Source: Lytechinus variegatus (lineage: Eukaryota; Echinodermata; Echinoidea; Temnopleuroida; Toxopneustidae). Taken from it: 64,000 nucleotides of DNA. The DNA is taken from contig NC_054741.1 in assembly GCF_018143015.1 (NCBI RefSeq), forward strand, positions 58,712,197 through 58,776,196. Reading direction: 5' to 3'. Of this stretch, positions 50,601-60,000 are shown one piece after another (position 1 is the first letter of the stretch; each line of letters begins with the position of its first letter). A model generated the notes under the pieces. It saw only the letters and a program-made list of their open reading frames with translations. It was not told where the DNA came from and ran no database searches. The translations under genes and the position numbers were made by a program.

Positions 50601-51954
50601 TTTTTTTTTCATTAGCAAAAATTCAGTAAACATTCTACTAAAATCCACATACAGAGTTGTGATTTTTTTTTGGGGGTGGGGGTGGGGGTGAGACCATAAT
50701 GTTCTATGGAAGTCTAATCACATCAGCATCATTTGTTGACTGTGAACAAAGCGGTTGGAAAGGATTGAAAACCTTGCTTCTAAAAACAGCTTTAACTGAA
50801 ATTGAAAATACTAATGAATTTCATATTACATGTTCATTAGCCATTACTCACTATACATTAAGTAAAAAATGTATAATTTAGATTTGTCTATCAGCACTTT
50901 GGACAGTAGGTGCATGTGTTAACAATTCGTAAGAGCGCGACTGTTTCAAATCGAGTTTGGATCAGATCATTCAGATTTCAGCTCAGATGTGTACAAGTAA
51001 ACACAGCAAAAATCAGAGCCAGGTGACTCGGCTCTGCCAATTTCAATTTTCATTCATTTTTTCAACAAAAAATGTTAAAAATGCCACTTTTCAGGATTCA
51101 TTACAGATTTTTCCGGACACTGTTTGTAAGTGTTACTGTATAGTGAATGATCAGTTGATTATTGCCTAACTTACTATGTCTTGTGCAGGCTTAGACAGCT
51201 GGCACCCGTCTGTTTCGAGTTTTTTAACATTTTATTTTTTTTATTTCTCCTCGTACATGTACACAGACGGCTCGCTATCGTGCAGCCACCATTAGGGGAC
51301 TTGCAATGCAAAATCCCCCCGTCGGGGCTCTTCAATTTTTGTCTTTAATGAATAAAAATTTTGAAAGTTAACACAACCAAAATGCAAATTAATATTCCCT
51401 CTTGGCATTAATTGCCAAAAAACAGAGAAAAATTAAGTTAAAAGGAACAAAAACAGTGACTTACCTCGGCTGTCGCGCAAATTCACTTCCCCGTTTTATC
51501 CGATCTTAAGTACATAAACATATGGCCATTGAGTTCCCTGTACAGATCGCGCTAGAACTTCGGTCTCTGTATTTGGTGAGTGAAGCCAACGCAGTTCAGC
51601 TGAACAACCAACATAACAGAGACCGAAGCTTTTGGTCTAGTGCAGGCTATACTACACAGTGACATGAATGAATGACCTGTGGCTACAACTGAAGTACAAC
51701 ATAAATTCTAATAATTATGAAGAATTAGATTAGAAGTTAGACCTACCAACGCTCTTAAAACATTTCCCAATAGGATACAGACGACCCCAAACAACCACCT
51801 TCTCCTCCACAAAATCAAAATCTCCTTCAGCAACCTCCTGCGTTGGAATAGTCTCCATACTTGACAAAGTTCCCCCGGATGACAAACTCGCACTCGCACT
51901 GCTCGATGTGGTGTTGGGCTCTACGGAGCTCGAGCTCGAGCCGTTCAAGCTCAT
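35700..51954 (-). CDS. CHEK2: Checkpoint kinase 2 (CHK2), full coding region
   Basis: Thirteen coding exons on the minus strand, all with matching phases: 51954-51747, 50264-50134, 49675-49597, 48729-48664, 48072-47982, 44855-44747, 43933-43880, 42422-42358, 40931-40832, 39202-39164, 37908-37581, 36845-36682, 35885-35700. The product is 539 aa (human 543). Layout: Ser-rich N-terminus with [13 protein letters not shown] (Thr38, equivalent to human Thr68); FHA domain about 78-170 with GRDPSC (Arg82), SKTHFRIF and SSNGTFVNG; kinase domain from [17 protein letters not shown] Lys213, HRDLKPEN (Asp312), DFG (Asp333), activation loop [16 protein letters not shown] (Thr348 and Thr352, equivalent to 383 and 387); and a C-terminal nuclear signal KKRPRES. 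CHK2 is a nuclear Ser/Thr kinase activated by ATM after DNA breaks, through FHA-mediated dimers. An in-frame ATG at 51981 would add nine residues. Introns carry many repeats. Confidence 0.97.
36079..36506. repeat. Recent tandem duplication, 217-bp period
   Basis: The segment 36079-36289 (ACTCCAAATACTC to AAAGACAAGTA) is repeated at 36296-36506 with almost no difference; CTCCTCACAG against CTCATCACAG is the only mismatch I noticed. It lies wholly within the last CHEK2 intron (35886-36681). The near identity implies a young duplication or an assembly artefact. Confidence 0.85.
38216..38377. mobile_element. Small MITE with CAGGGGAGYGTT ends
   Basis: CAGGGGAGCGTT on the left and inverted AACACTCCCCTG on the right bound 162 bp. 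Internal inverse pairs include TTTGTCAGA and TCTGACAA, and GACAAGTCC and ACTTGTCGG. It lies in CHEK2 intron 10. Non-coding. Confidence 0.5.
39423..40677. repeat. Tandem array, about 155-190-bp units, with DR1-type motifs
   Basis: Six full units and one partial share the order CCAAAGTTCATTGACC, TGACCTTTGACC, TCATGTGACCTGAAACT, CAGGATGTTCAGTGATACTTG, TGTCCAAGTTTCATGAACTA and AAGTTATGATG. TGACCTTTGACC begins at 39625, 39779, 39940, 40102, 40265 and 40457. The array ends with GACGCCGCCGCCGCCGCC and GGCGCCTATAGTCTCACTTTG-like sequence, and starts with GGCCGTCTCACCTGC. A shorter relative in the opposite orientation is at 27.45 kb. It lies in CHEK2 intron 9 (between exons 9 and 10). Confidence 0.8.
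41190..41760. mobile_element. MITE of the AAGGACAAGTCCACCCC family, copy in CHEK2 intron 8
   Basis: Family landmarks appear in order: AATTTCATCAAAATCGGATG, AAAAGTTATGACATTTTAAA, CAGTTATATGCACAACTCA, GATGATGTCCCTCACTATT, AATAAGGACCAACTTGAC-like DNA, and the closing GTAGACTTGTCCTA. The left end is diverged (GGCTGGACAG). Non-coding. Confidence 0.6.
43631..43852. mobile_element. MITE with TTAAGGCCTGGTCACACCGC ends
   Basis: A 222-bp unit. Left TTAAGGCCTGGTCACACCGC and the exact inverse GCGGTGTGACCAGGCCTTAA at the right are the outer part of 50-bp arms (then GTTGTTGGAGCGGTC in both). TTAA at each outer edge may be the target duplication, as in Kolobok- or piggyBac-like elements. It sits 28 bp from CHEK2 exon 7, on that exon's donor side. 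Confidence 0.75.
44013..44200 (+). mobile_element. tRNA-derived SINE, diverged
   Basis: GTGGTCTATTGGTACTGAC resembles a polymerase III A box region (TGGTCTAGTGGT type), and GAGGGTCATAGATTGAAAT a decayed B box. What follows, TTCAGCAAAAAA, AACAAGCTGCACTTGACA and GTAAATGGGTACTTGCAAGAAGG, has the order seen in widespread tRNA-related SINE bodies. Found in CHEK2 intron 6. Inactive. Confidence 0.5.
44568..44706. repeat. Purine-rich low-complexity tract
   Basis: About 140 bp of nearly pure A/G on the plus strand. In the CHEK2 transcript sense it is a C/U tract, starting 41 nt after the exon 6 donor. It may bind pyrimidine-tract proteins, but that is speculation. Confidence 0.6.
45036..45464. mobile_element. 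Partial Tc1/mariner-like element, one end seen
   Basis: TACAGTGCGTCCCACAAAAA at 45036 has the form of a mariner terminal repeat next to TA and resembles the end at 7424. I could not find a matching inverted end before the next repeat begins near 45470, so this copy is truncated or interrupted. Confidence 0.4.
45470..45947. mobile_element. MITE of the AAGGACAAGTCCACCCC family, left-truncated
   Basis: The right end GGGGTGGACTTGTCCTTTAA is intact. Internal landmarks (GATGTCAATCACTCACTATTTC, AATAAGGACCAACTTGACTG, GCATATAATTGTTTTATGAA, CATAACTTTCTTATTTTA) are in family order. The left terminus is missing. In CHEK2 intron 5. Confidence 0.6.
46141..46316. mobile_element. Palindromic MITE, TTTATAAAGCTGTTC family, copy 2
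   Basis: The arms GGTGTTTCATAAAGCTGTTC and inverted GAACAGCTTTATGAAAC, with inner AAGAACGACTGGTGATCCC and CACCAGTCGTTCTTAAAG, match copy 1 at 23785-23954. The arms are very similar, suggesting a fairly young insertion. It is in CHEK2 intron 5. Confidence 0.75.
46838..47042 (-). mobile_element. tRNA-derived SINE
   Basis: On the minus strand the head has a perfect A box (TAGCTCAGTCGG) and a perfect B box (GGTTCGATTCC), spaced as in a tRNA gene. The acceptor arms do not pair and no 3' tRNA end follows, so it is not a tRNA gene. The body continues CTTTTGGTAAAGCATTAATC, CAGTACCAGGTC and GACCTTAAGCTGTCGGTCC. It lies in CHEK2 intron 5 in the same orientation as the gene. Confidence 0.75.
47340..47960. 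repeat. ATG/GAT trinucleotide-rich microsatellite region
   Basis: Interrupted runs of GAT, AAT and GGT triplets, densest at 47772-47960, close to the donor of CHEK2 exon 5 (exon end 47982). Likely length-polymorphic. No function is implied. Confidence 0.7.
51465..51640 (-). other. Possible alternative first exon of CHEK2
   Basis: Minus-strand CAGCCGAG-GTAAGT at 51459-51472 is a near-ideal splice donor between coding exons 1 and 2. The upstream 170 nt have no long open frame and contain an inverted pair, CTTCGGTCTCTGT and ACAGAGACCGAAG (51557 and 51617), around a 47-nt loop. It could be a non-coding first exon from an internal promoter, or a donor-like chance match. Confidence 0.3.
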
Positions 51955-52059
51955 GTCGCACACACATGCAGTAGTAAACACGGGAACGCTGGGCCCGAGT
52001 GCGCTACGTATGTGCTCAGCGGAAACTCGAGGCTAACCTCCGCCAGTCTGACCCGGCAG

Positions 52060-52080
52060 ATGTACCGTGACGTAAGTATC
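52060..52080. promoter_or_regulatory. CRE-like motif upstream of CHEK2
   Basis: CGTGACGTAAG at about 52066 contains TGACGTAA, a good match to the CREB/ATF half-palindrome. It lies 0.1 kb upstream of the CHEK2 start codon in a GC-rich stretch that is the natural promoter candidate. Motif-only evidence. Confidence 0.3.
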
Positions 52081-52493
52081 CAATCCGGCGGCACGAAATA
52101 CTGCGGCGCGAGATTCAGCCTGAACACTGCCACTGCCTGGATTATTTCCTTGAGTCCATCTTTCAATTAGCTCATCGGGTAAGAAGATATCATCAACAAT
52201 CCAATAATTTCTGCAAATTCGATTAACTTCGTATGGTTTTGAATTCTGCAAGCAAAGTCCAAGTAATTGTCCGTTATTTTTTGGTAAAATTCCAATACAC
52301 CGTATCGTAGGTCTACGCTAGTTCTAATTCTATATCAGCTGATAAACCACGTGGCGATCGGCGATCGCGCGTTTGCGGTCATCGACCTTAAGGCTATCCG
52401 GATACGAATCCCGGATCAGGGGATTCCCAATTATTGATCATGATCATTGACAGGCGGTCCCCGTCCAGAGAGAAGATAAAAGTCATGGCATTC

Positions 52494-53501
52494 AGGGGCG
52501 GATCCAGCCTTCGCCAATAGGGGGGGGGGGCCGAAAAAATATTTTCATCAACATTTTTCCTCGATTGGCCGTTATAATCTAATTGTTGTTGGTTTTTCAG
52601 GGGGTAGTCTTCTAGCTAAAGACTGAAGTTTTAATGTATAAACAAGATAAGGTATCTCATAATGGTCTTAATGCGAGCGCGAAGCGCGAGCTGAAATTCT
52701 TTGATATTTTATGTCCTTATAGAGCTGAAGATTCTGAGCAGTTTTTATAATCATGAACAAAGAAAAGTATCCAACTAAACAATGCGAGCGCGAAGCGCGA
52801 GCCGAAATTTTATTATAGTAACGCGAAGAGAGACTCAATTAGGACTTTTTTAGTGATTAATGAAGAGGATACAAGTATCACCAATTAAATAATGAGAGTG
52901 CAAAGCGCGAGCTCAAAATTTTTGATATTCTGACCTGAAAACTGGACAGTCTAAGCGCGTTTATTTAAATAAAGAACAAGCTGTGTGTCTCAAACAATCA
53001 AATGCGAACGCGAAGCACGAGCTTAATTTTTTGATATACTGACATGATAAAGGAGCATTTTGACAAATTTTGGAAAGAATTTCCAAAGAGAACAGGTATC
53101 TCAAACAATGCGAGCGCGAGCTGAAAATTTTGTTATAACAATTTGTGTAAATCAAACAAAATAATGAAAGCTTGATGTGCGAGCTAAAATATTGCGTGCA
53201 ATTTGATTTCGGAAGTGTCATTTAATCCTCTTGAATGGGATTCATTACACAGGCAATGCGAGCGCGAGCGAAAATTTTTATATAAAGTCTATTTTCCAAT
53301 TTTTCCCCTCACCTTTTTCTTGTTTCCTTTCGGGGTCGGGCCGGCCGTTACGAGGCTGTAAATTACACATCATGGGTATAATACCTCTTTCTTACTTTTC
53401 TTTCTGTTTTTCGTAGTTTCTATCAAGATAAAGAGTACACTTTTTTCAGGTTATCAAAAAATAGGCCGGGGGCCGGCTCGGCCCCCTCCTGGATCCGCGC
53501 C
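52494..53501. mobile_element. hAT-like element with 8-bp duplication and about 110-bp internal array
   Basis: TGGCATTC occurs immediately outside both ends (52486-52493 and 53502-53509). The ends are AGGGGCGGATCCAG and inverted CTGGATCCGCGCC. An 8-bp target duplication with such ends is the hAT hallmark. Inside, GCGAGCGCGAAGCGCGAGC or a variant recurs at 52673, 52784, 52894 and 53004, then in shortened form at 53110, 53166 and 53257, so the period is about 110 bp. No transposase frame. It lies between the divergent genes CHEK2 and CRCP. Confidence 0.85.
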
Positions 53502-53620
53502 TGGCATTCCCCCAGAATATCGATTCGATTTTGTCACATCTCTTACCTTAGAATAGAAACACAAAGGAGCGAGGACAGTATTCAGAAATCTTCCCTATAA
53601 TATTTCAGAAAGGGTGTGGC

Positions 53621-53853
53621 CAGGGGCGGAAATCTCTCCCAAAAGGTATGGGGGGACTACAACTAAGGGCTGGAAAATTGACAAGCAAAAAAAAGGTTAT
53701 CTCGTCCAAAATACATGTTTTATTTCGATTTTGAATGATGTATTTGTTTTCATCACAAAAGACCAAGTAGCGGGGGACATTAAATATTGTGCCCCCCCCA
53801 ATATAAGTTGAGTAGGGGGGCGTCCCCCTGTCCCCCTAGGATTTCCGTCCATG
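53621..53853. mobile_element. hAT-like MITE with 8-bp target duplication
   Basis: GGTGTGGC lies directly outside both ends (53613-53620 and 53854-53861). The ends are CAGGGGCGGAAATC and inverted GATTTCCGTCCATG. The unit is 233 bp, has poly-G and poly-C tracts just inside, and is non-coding. Confidence 0.8.
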
Positions 53854-53999
53854 GGTGTGGCCCAGGGGCAAGAGGGGGCAAGAGAGTAGACGAGCTTCGG
53901 GCGCTCGGCCGCGGGAGACGTTTCCATCCACATTTTTGGTCTGACAACTTTCTTTGATTCTGATTGACGGAGAAGCACAGTTTCGTTCTGTCGGAAACA

Positions 54000-56900
54000 G
54001 AGGCCCGTAGGCCTATTCTGAAGTCGGGTTTAACCACAGAGATGTATATTAAGTATCTCTATGGGTTTAACTTAGAGTTATACCATGGTCTAACTCTGTG
54101 CTAAAATTATGGGAAGCGAAAGGTGTCATTTTTTAAAAATTAATTTGTATGTTTCTTTTGTTTACTGTGCTCTTTCCTGATTAATCGATTGTGGAGACAA
54201 TCATTTATTTATTCTCCCTACACTGATTTGAGAGCCAAATGAGCTGAAATATTATATCTCTACTGTTAGTGATTTATGTATGTAACAATTGGCTGTCCAT
54301 ACTCAAACCACAACTTATTAGTTAGTCTAGATTCTATCCGTTGGTAGTTCATTTCTCTCCCCCCCCCCCCCCCTCTCTCATTCTCCACCATGTACCAAAC
54401 CCCATTGATCGCGATATTCCCTATTTTTCACGCCCTAAAAGGATAATTCGAGGGGTTGTTTATATTTAGGGCGTAGAGGTCGATTGTGTAGTATAGGGGC
54501 CAGAGTAAAAAAAAAACACACACACAACAGTCCTGACAAAGGACTACTTATAAGTTTAACTTAAACCCGACATCAGAAAAAACATGGTCGGAAAGAATAG
54601 GCCTACTCTGTCGTATTCCGCGAAGGTCCTATAGCTTTCATAAACGACCCCCTGCTGTAGTTTTCACCCACAACAAAGACATTGGGAAACATTTTTGTAT
54701 GTACCAAAATATATTTAACCTGCGCCGTTTCATTTTTAAGAATTTTTGTACATCTTTTTTTTTTTACCTCTAAGGCCCTGTATTTTTTTAATCTCTGCCC
54801 CAGTCCCCCCCCCCCCCTCTTGTCGGCCCCTGCTGTACTGACTGATCCACATGCATGCGTCATGAAACCTAACACTAAAACCATGAACGATATCAAGAAA
54901 CATGTATATGATAAGACCCTCGTGCTAGCATAGTCTTATATGCCTATGTAAAGGTCTATGAGTGTTCTCAGCGGAGGGACTTTTTTTTAGAAGGGGCGTT
55001 GGGGTGTTGGAGGTCAGTGGCATATGAGCATAAAATATTGAGGGGCCATAAATGGCATGTGGAGCAAAATAAATTTCTACAAAAGCAGTAAGTGATCCAA
55101 ATTTTAGAACTTTTTATACAAAATCTAATTTTGTGATGGATTTCGACATACATGTAATGCCAAAAGATCCACCCCCTTTCAATTTTCTTTCTTTTCTCCG
55201 TTATTATTTTTCTTGTCTGTGAAACTGATGGGGGTCCATCAGTCTCTTAAGCCACCCCCCTCCTCTTTATCAGTTGGGGTATGGTAGTCACTGAGACCGA
55301 AGCCTTATAAGTGCATGCTATATATCTTTATTTTCACAAAAAAAGAATAGGTAATTCATAAGAACTATCAATAATACTACGAGCGTGAAGCACGAGCTGA
55401 ATTTTTTGTTAAATAATAATATATTTAAGATAGGCGATACACTTTTTCTGTTTATGCCCTATTGTTTCTAAATTTTGAATGGATGTAAATACTTGGTTGA
55501 ATTTTCGCAATATAAGTTGTCACAAATTTTCAAATATTGATATATGTTTTGGTTTTCCAAGTAAATTTCAACATCTCTCAAACACAATAATTTTGTTTTT
55601 AAAATACTTCATTTTCAGAACAAAATGTCAAGAAGGACAATTTTCGTTAGCTTTAATCATTATTGAGTTGAAATTTGTTGAAATGTCTATTGCTTTTAAA
55701 AAGGGCAAGAAGATGTTACAGTATAAAAAGAAAATGGAGACCTTTTACTAATTTTGAACTAAGTTGAGACTTGCTTTTTTTTTAAATGTATTTAATGATG
55801 TACCTTATCTTCATTACGATGAATATTGATGTATCTTGTTGTACACGATATATTGTACATATATTTTTTTATTGAAGCAATAAAGATTCCAAAATTGAAA
55901 AAAAAATAATAAAATTTTATTATATTAGGTATTTATATAGCGCCATCTATCTAGAAATAATCTGAGGCGCAAAATTTGATTTTTAATCAAAATATCGAAA
56001 TTTTTGCTCGCTCGTTTAGCTCTCTTGCAACTTTGTATAATTTTTACCCAATATATGCTATATCAAAGTTTTTAGCTCATAGTTAGGTTGCCAAATAGCA
56101 CCCCCTTGAACAAAAATATTAATGATCATCGATCATCTATACCTGCCATGTAATCAGTATGATGTTTTTCTGTAAATTATTGGGGATAATACAGGCCATC
56201 CCCCTATCTGAAATATGGCCGGATTGTGATGATATTGTATATCATCCCTCCCATTTTTAAAGAAAAAAAATGTTTTATTATATCGTTTTATTTGATTTGA
56301 TAGCATTCCGTTCATCATAAAAACAGAACCAAAACAAGCTATATACCAAGTTAATACTACATGGGAAAATCGTGAAATAATTCATTGATAAAAATCTGGA
56401 AAACATTTGAAAAAAAAGTATATGATATACATGTAAATGAATGGGGGGAACTAGAAAAGCAAAGCCTTATTAGCGCTGCCACCTTTACAAAAAATGGAAA
56501 CTGAATATAATGTAATAGAAATGTTAATACTGAATGCCAGATTGAGCATATTAAAAGAAAATTTATAGCCGGTACGGTATGAACGTTGCATTGAATATGA
56601 ATTACAGGAACTCCAGGCAATGTTGCAGTATCGAAAATATGGTGAAATAATAGAATTATGTATCATTTTTTTTTCATAGAAAATTTTATGTCAATATATT
56701 GCTACATATAATATCCCCCAAGGACCCACTATACACAGACGGTCGCTTCTCTATGGCCTAGCCACTGATCTGTATCTAGTCTAAGAATTGTCAAGATTTT
56801 TGATCCATGGAGGTAGAAAAACTGAGGCAAATTTCCATGTCGGTCATAACTGAAAGATACCATACCGAAAACTTGTAAAAACACAAAAGGAAATGATTGG

Positions 56901-57070
56901 GACTAGACTACCGGTACACATAAGAATACACTGGCGCAAATATTCACTACTGAATGACACGCGCCGTATAAGCTAAAACAACAACAACAACAACAATTAC
57001 AAGCTCGCTGGAGTGTATCCTTCTGAAGACGCGACCAAAAGACCGAAGGCGAAGCAGACAAACTGAGACA
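54000..57070. other. Intergenic DNA upstream of CRCP
   Basis: Contains a piece of a repeat (GTTTAACTTAGAGTTATACCATGGTCTAACTCTGTGC-like) at 54020-54120 that also occurs near 880 and 38900. It also has poly-C tracts at 54359 and 54806, one GAGCGTGAAGCACGAGCTGA unit at 55382, and a LINE fragment (own entry). The CRCP promoter should lie in the last few hundred bases, where ACAACAACAACAACAACAA precedes the start codon by about 85 nt. Confidence 0.45.
56400..56690 (-). pseudogene. LINE fragment, reverse-transcriptase C-terminal part
   Basis: Minus-strand translation gives NSIISPYFRYCNIAWSSC followed by NSYSMQR. This matches the common LINE pattern LxxSLIxPHLxYCNxxWG...LQRLQ near the end of ORF2. 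Downstream the frame is lost and only a weak continuation is seen. A short, decayed 5'-truncated copy. Confidence 0.5.
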
Positions 57071-60000
57071 ATGGAAGTGTAAGTATTTGTTAGGGAATAT
57101 AATAACGAACAGCTAATTTTGTGCCCATTTTGTTATGCTTTTGGCTTGATGAGTTGTTTCTACTACTAGGCCTACTAACTTATTAATCATGATTATCATG
57201 TTAATTTAGGGCCTAGTCAATTTATTTGGCGTGTTTGGAAAATCAGAATCGGTGACGTGCATGTCATGTGTGAGTGTGTGCAAGTTGACTGTGTGACGCA
57301 AGTGTGTGTGTGTTTGACAGACGTGTGGGTTTTGTCAGACGTGTATCAATCAGAAATGATTATTTACGTCAGGCCTCTGGAGTCTGGGACCGACCTTCAA
57401 CATCACCATCCGAAACTGCGAAAGACGTGACGAGGGCTCGAACCTCTGGCTCTGCATCAATTTGTAACTTCCCCGGGCCATGCATGGCCACAGGCTGGGA
57501 TTATTTAATTACACTTTAGTTTTTACACTTACACTCACAGCCAGGAGCACGCTACAGCGCCCGGCCCAGTTATAGCGAGACGTCGGGGGCTTTTGTGAAA
57601 AGCTACATGTACGCAGGCGCCGGTGCGCGAATATTGTTCCATACGTAGAAACGCTATGTACATAAATTATTCATAAGTTGAGCAAAAAAAAACTGAAGTG
57701 CTAATGGAATGGACTATGCCTATGTGATAGTTCGATTTGTACATGAATGAATGGACGAGCACACTCTATGGACTCCATCCCAATCTTCCCGCTTTCTCAA
57801 GTTTTGATTTCTCTCTTCCCTTCTCTCTTGCAATCTCTCTCCTTTCCTCTCTCTCGCACTTATGTCCTCGGCAGCCCGGCTCCTCGCCACCCCCTCCATC
57901 TAAATTTCTGTTCCTTTCTCTAGCCAAGTCCTCTTTCTCTTTGCTCTCTTTTTTTTTGCCTGTTTCACAAAATCATGAGTGCAAAGCACGAGCTAATATT
58001 TCTAATATAGGCACTGCTGACTGGAAAATGGACCTGTTAAGAACTGTATATCTCTCCAATATATAATGCGAGTGCAAAGTGCTAGCTAAAAAAACATCCT
58101 GATATGATAACTTGATGTTATTTAAGCACTCTTTGCAACCATCATGATGAACAGGATGGATATCTCATTAAACAGTGGATGCAAGTGCGAAGCTAAAAAT
58201 GTTTTACATTCAGCAATTTGTTTTTAAGGTCAAGTCCACCCCAGAATAAAGATGATTGGAATAGATTAATAATAAACAAAGCAGAACACTGAAAATTTCA
58301 TCAAAATTGGATGTAGAATAAGAAAGTTATGACACGCTTATTTTTCACAAAGCACTGACATGCACAACTAGTATCATGCAAATGAGACAGACAATGATGT
58401 CCCTCACTTTCTTTTGTTTTTTATTGTTTGAATTATACAATATTTCATTTTTTTTACAGATTTAACAATAAGAACCAACTTTACTGAACTATATATCAAG
58501 CAATGCTAATTTCCCATGTTCAGGGAGGAATTAAATAAATGAATGGTTGTTTCCCTTGACAATGAGGAGAAAAATTATATTATTTCATGCTTCATATAAG
58601 AAAATGCTAAAGAAGTGGATGATGTCTTCAGTCTCCTCATTTGCATACCGACCAGGATGTGAACAGGGGCGGTATTCTGAAAGCTTAATTAGCAGTTTGG
58701 TATTCTGAAAAGTCACTTAAGTGTCCTTTCCTTACTTGGCAGGGTTGCGTTGCGCGCACTTGAAATAGTACGCGTTATGACCGCGCGAAGACTTAATTGA
58801 GTAGTTACGAGACTTTTGGTATTCTGAAAAGTCTCATAGCACTCAATTAGCGGACTTTCCAGTGGGGGAAGATAATGGTGATAAGAGGTCCATTAAGTCT
58901 CATCATATCTTGCTAAATGTGGCTTTCATTTCGTATAAATATCAAATCGGTTTAATACTAAGAGGAAGGAAGAGAATAAAGGAGAGAGCTAAAAAGGGAA
59001 AAGAATAAAGGGGGAAAAGGTGGTGTATAGAAACAAGTAAAATAAGGAATAGGGTCTTTTGATTGAACCCCATACTTTCATGTGCCCAGTCAGGCTCCAC
59101 CTTGACCACTCGGCCACGTCACCTCATTTGATTGTCTTAAATGGGACTATATTTGGTATTAAATCAATTAGAAAAGGGGGAAAAAGGAGACAGAAATATT
59201 TGTGTACTTATAGGGAAAATATGACTATTATTTTTTCTATATTTTCTTTAATTATTAGCATCATAAACTATTTTGTTTTTGCCCACTTTTTTGACAATAA
59301 TGAAATTGCCAAATTATGGTAGATGCAGCAATGTGCAGGGTTGAATTAAACCTTGTTTCTGACAATGAAAAATTAACATAGACCCCTTTAGTATTTAAAC
59401 GAATATAGAATAAGATACGAAAGAAAAAAATAGTGAGTGATGCCATCATTTTCCCCACCTATAAAAACCTATAAATGTCATAACGTTTCAACATCATATT
59501 TCAATAAAATTTCGGCTTTTTTTAATTATGCTTTTTTTATTTAAAATATGTTTATTCAAATTTTGTTGGAGAATATTTCTCATATAAATGAAAAGTATGT
59601 AGTATTGTAGTTTTTAAAATAAGTAGGAATTAATAATAAACTAAAAAAAAACCCTCTATCATGGCCCCGAGACAGAGGAAAATAAAATATTGTTAAATGT
59701 AAAAAACAAGAAAAAGAAAAAGAAAGAAAGCTACAAATGGATTCATATAGAGAGTTGTGAAAATCAGAATGCGTTCGAAAAAAGAGAAAAGCACAAAGAT
59801 ACAATAAATGAGAGAGAAAGGGAAAAGACAACAGTTAATTTCAACAACATAACAAACCTCTAATCTCAGATGCAAATGCTTTAACATTTCAGCAAAAAAT
59901 CTTTTTATCAAGATCGTGGTGCAGTGCACCTGCAGCTGCAAGGCAGCGAAGTGAAGAGACACTCGCGCTAGGAGAAAATTTTACGTTGTAAGAGCGCATT

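Noticed and set aside
53697-54037. Two overlapping minus-strand frames of 85-93 codons
   Set aside because: They cross the end of a hAT-like MITE and its flank, so they are not plausible protein genes.
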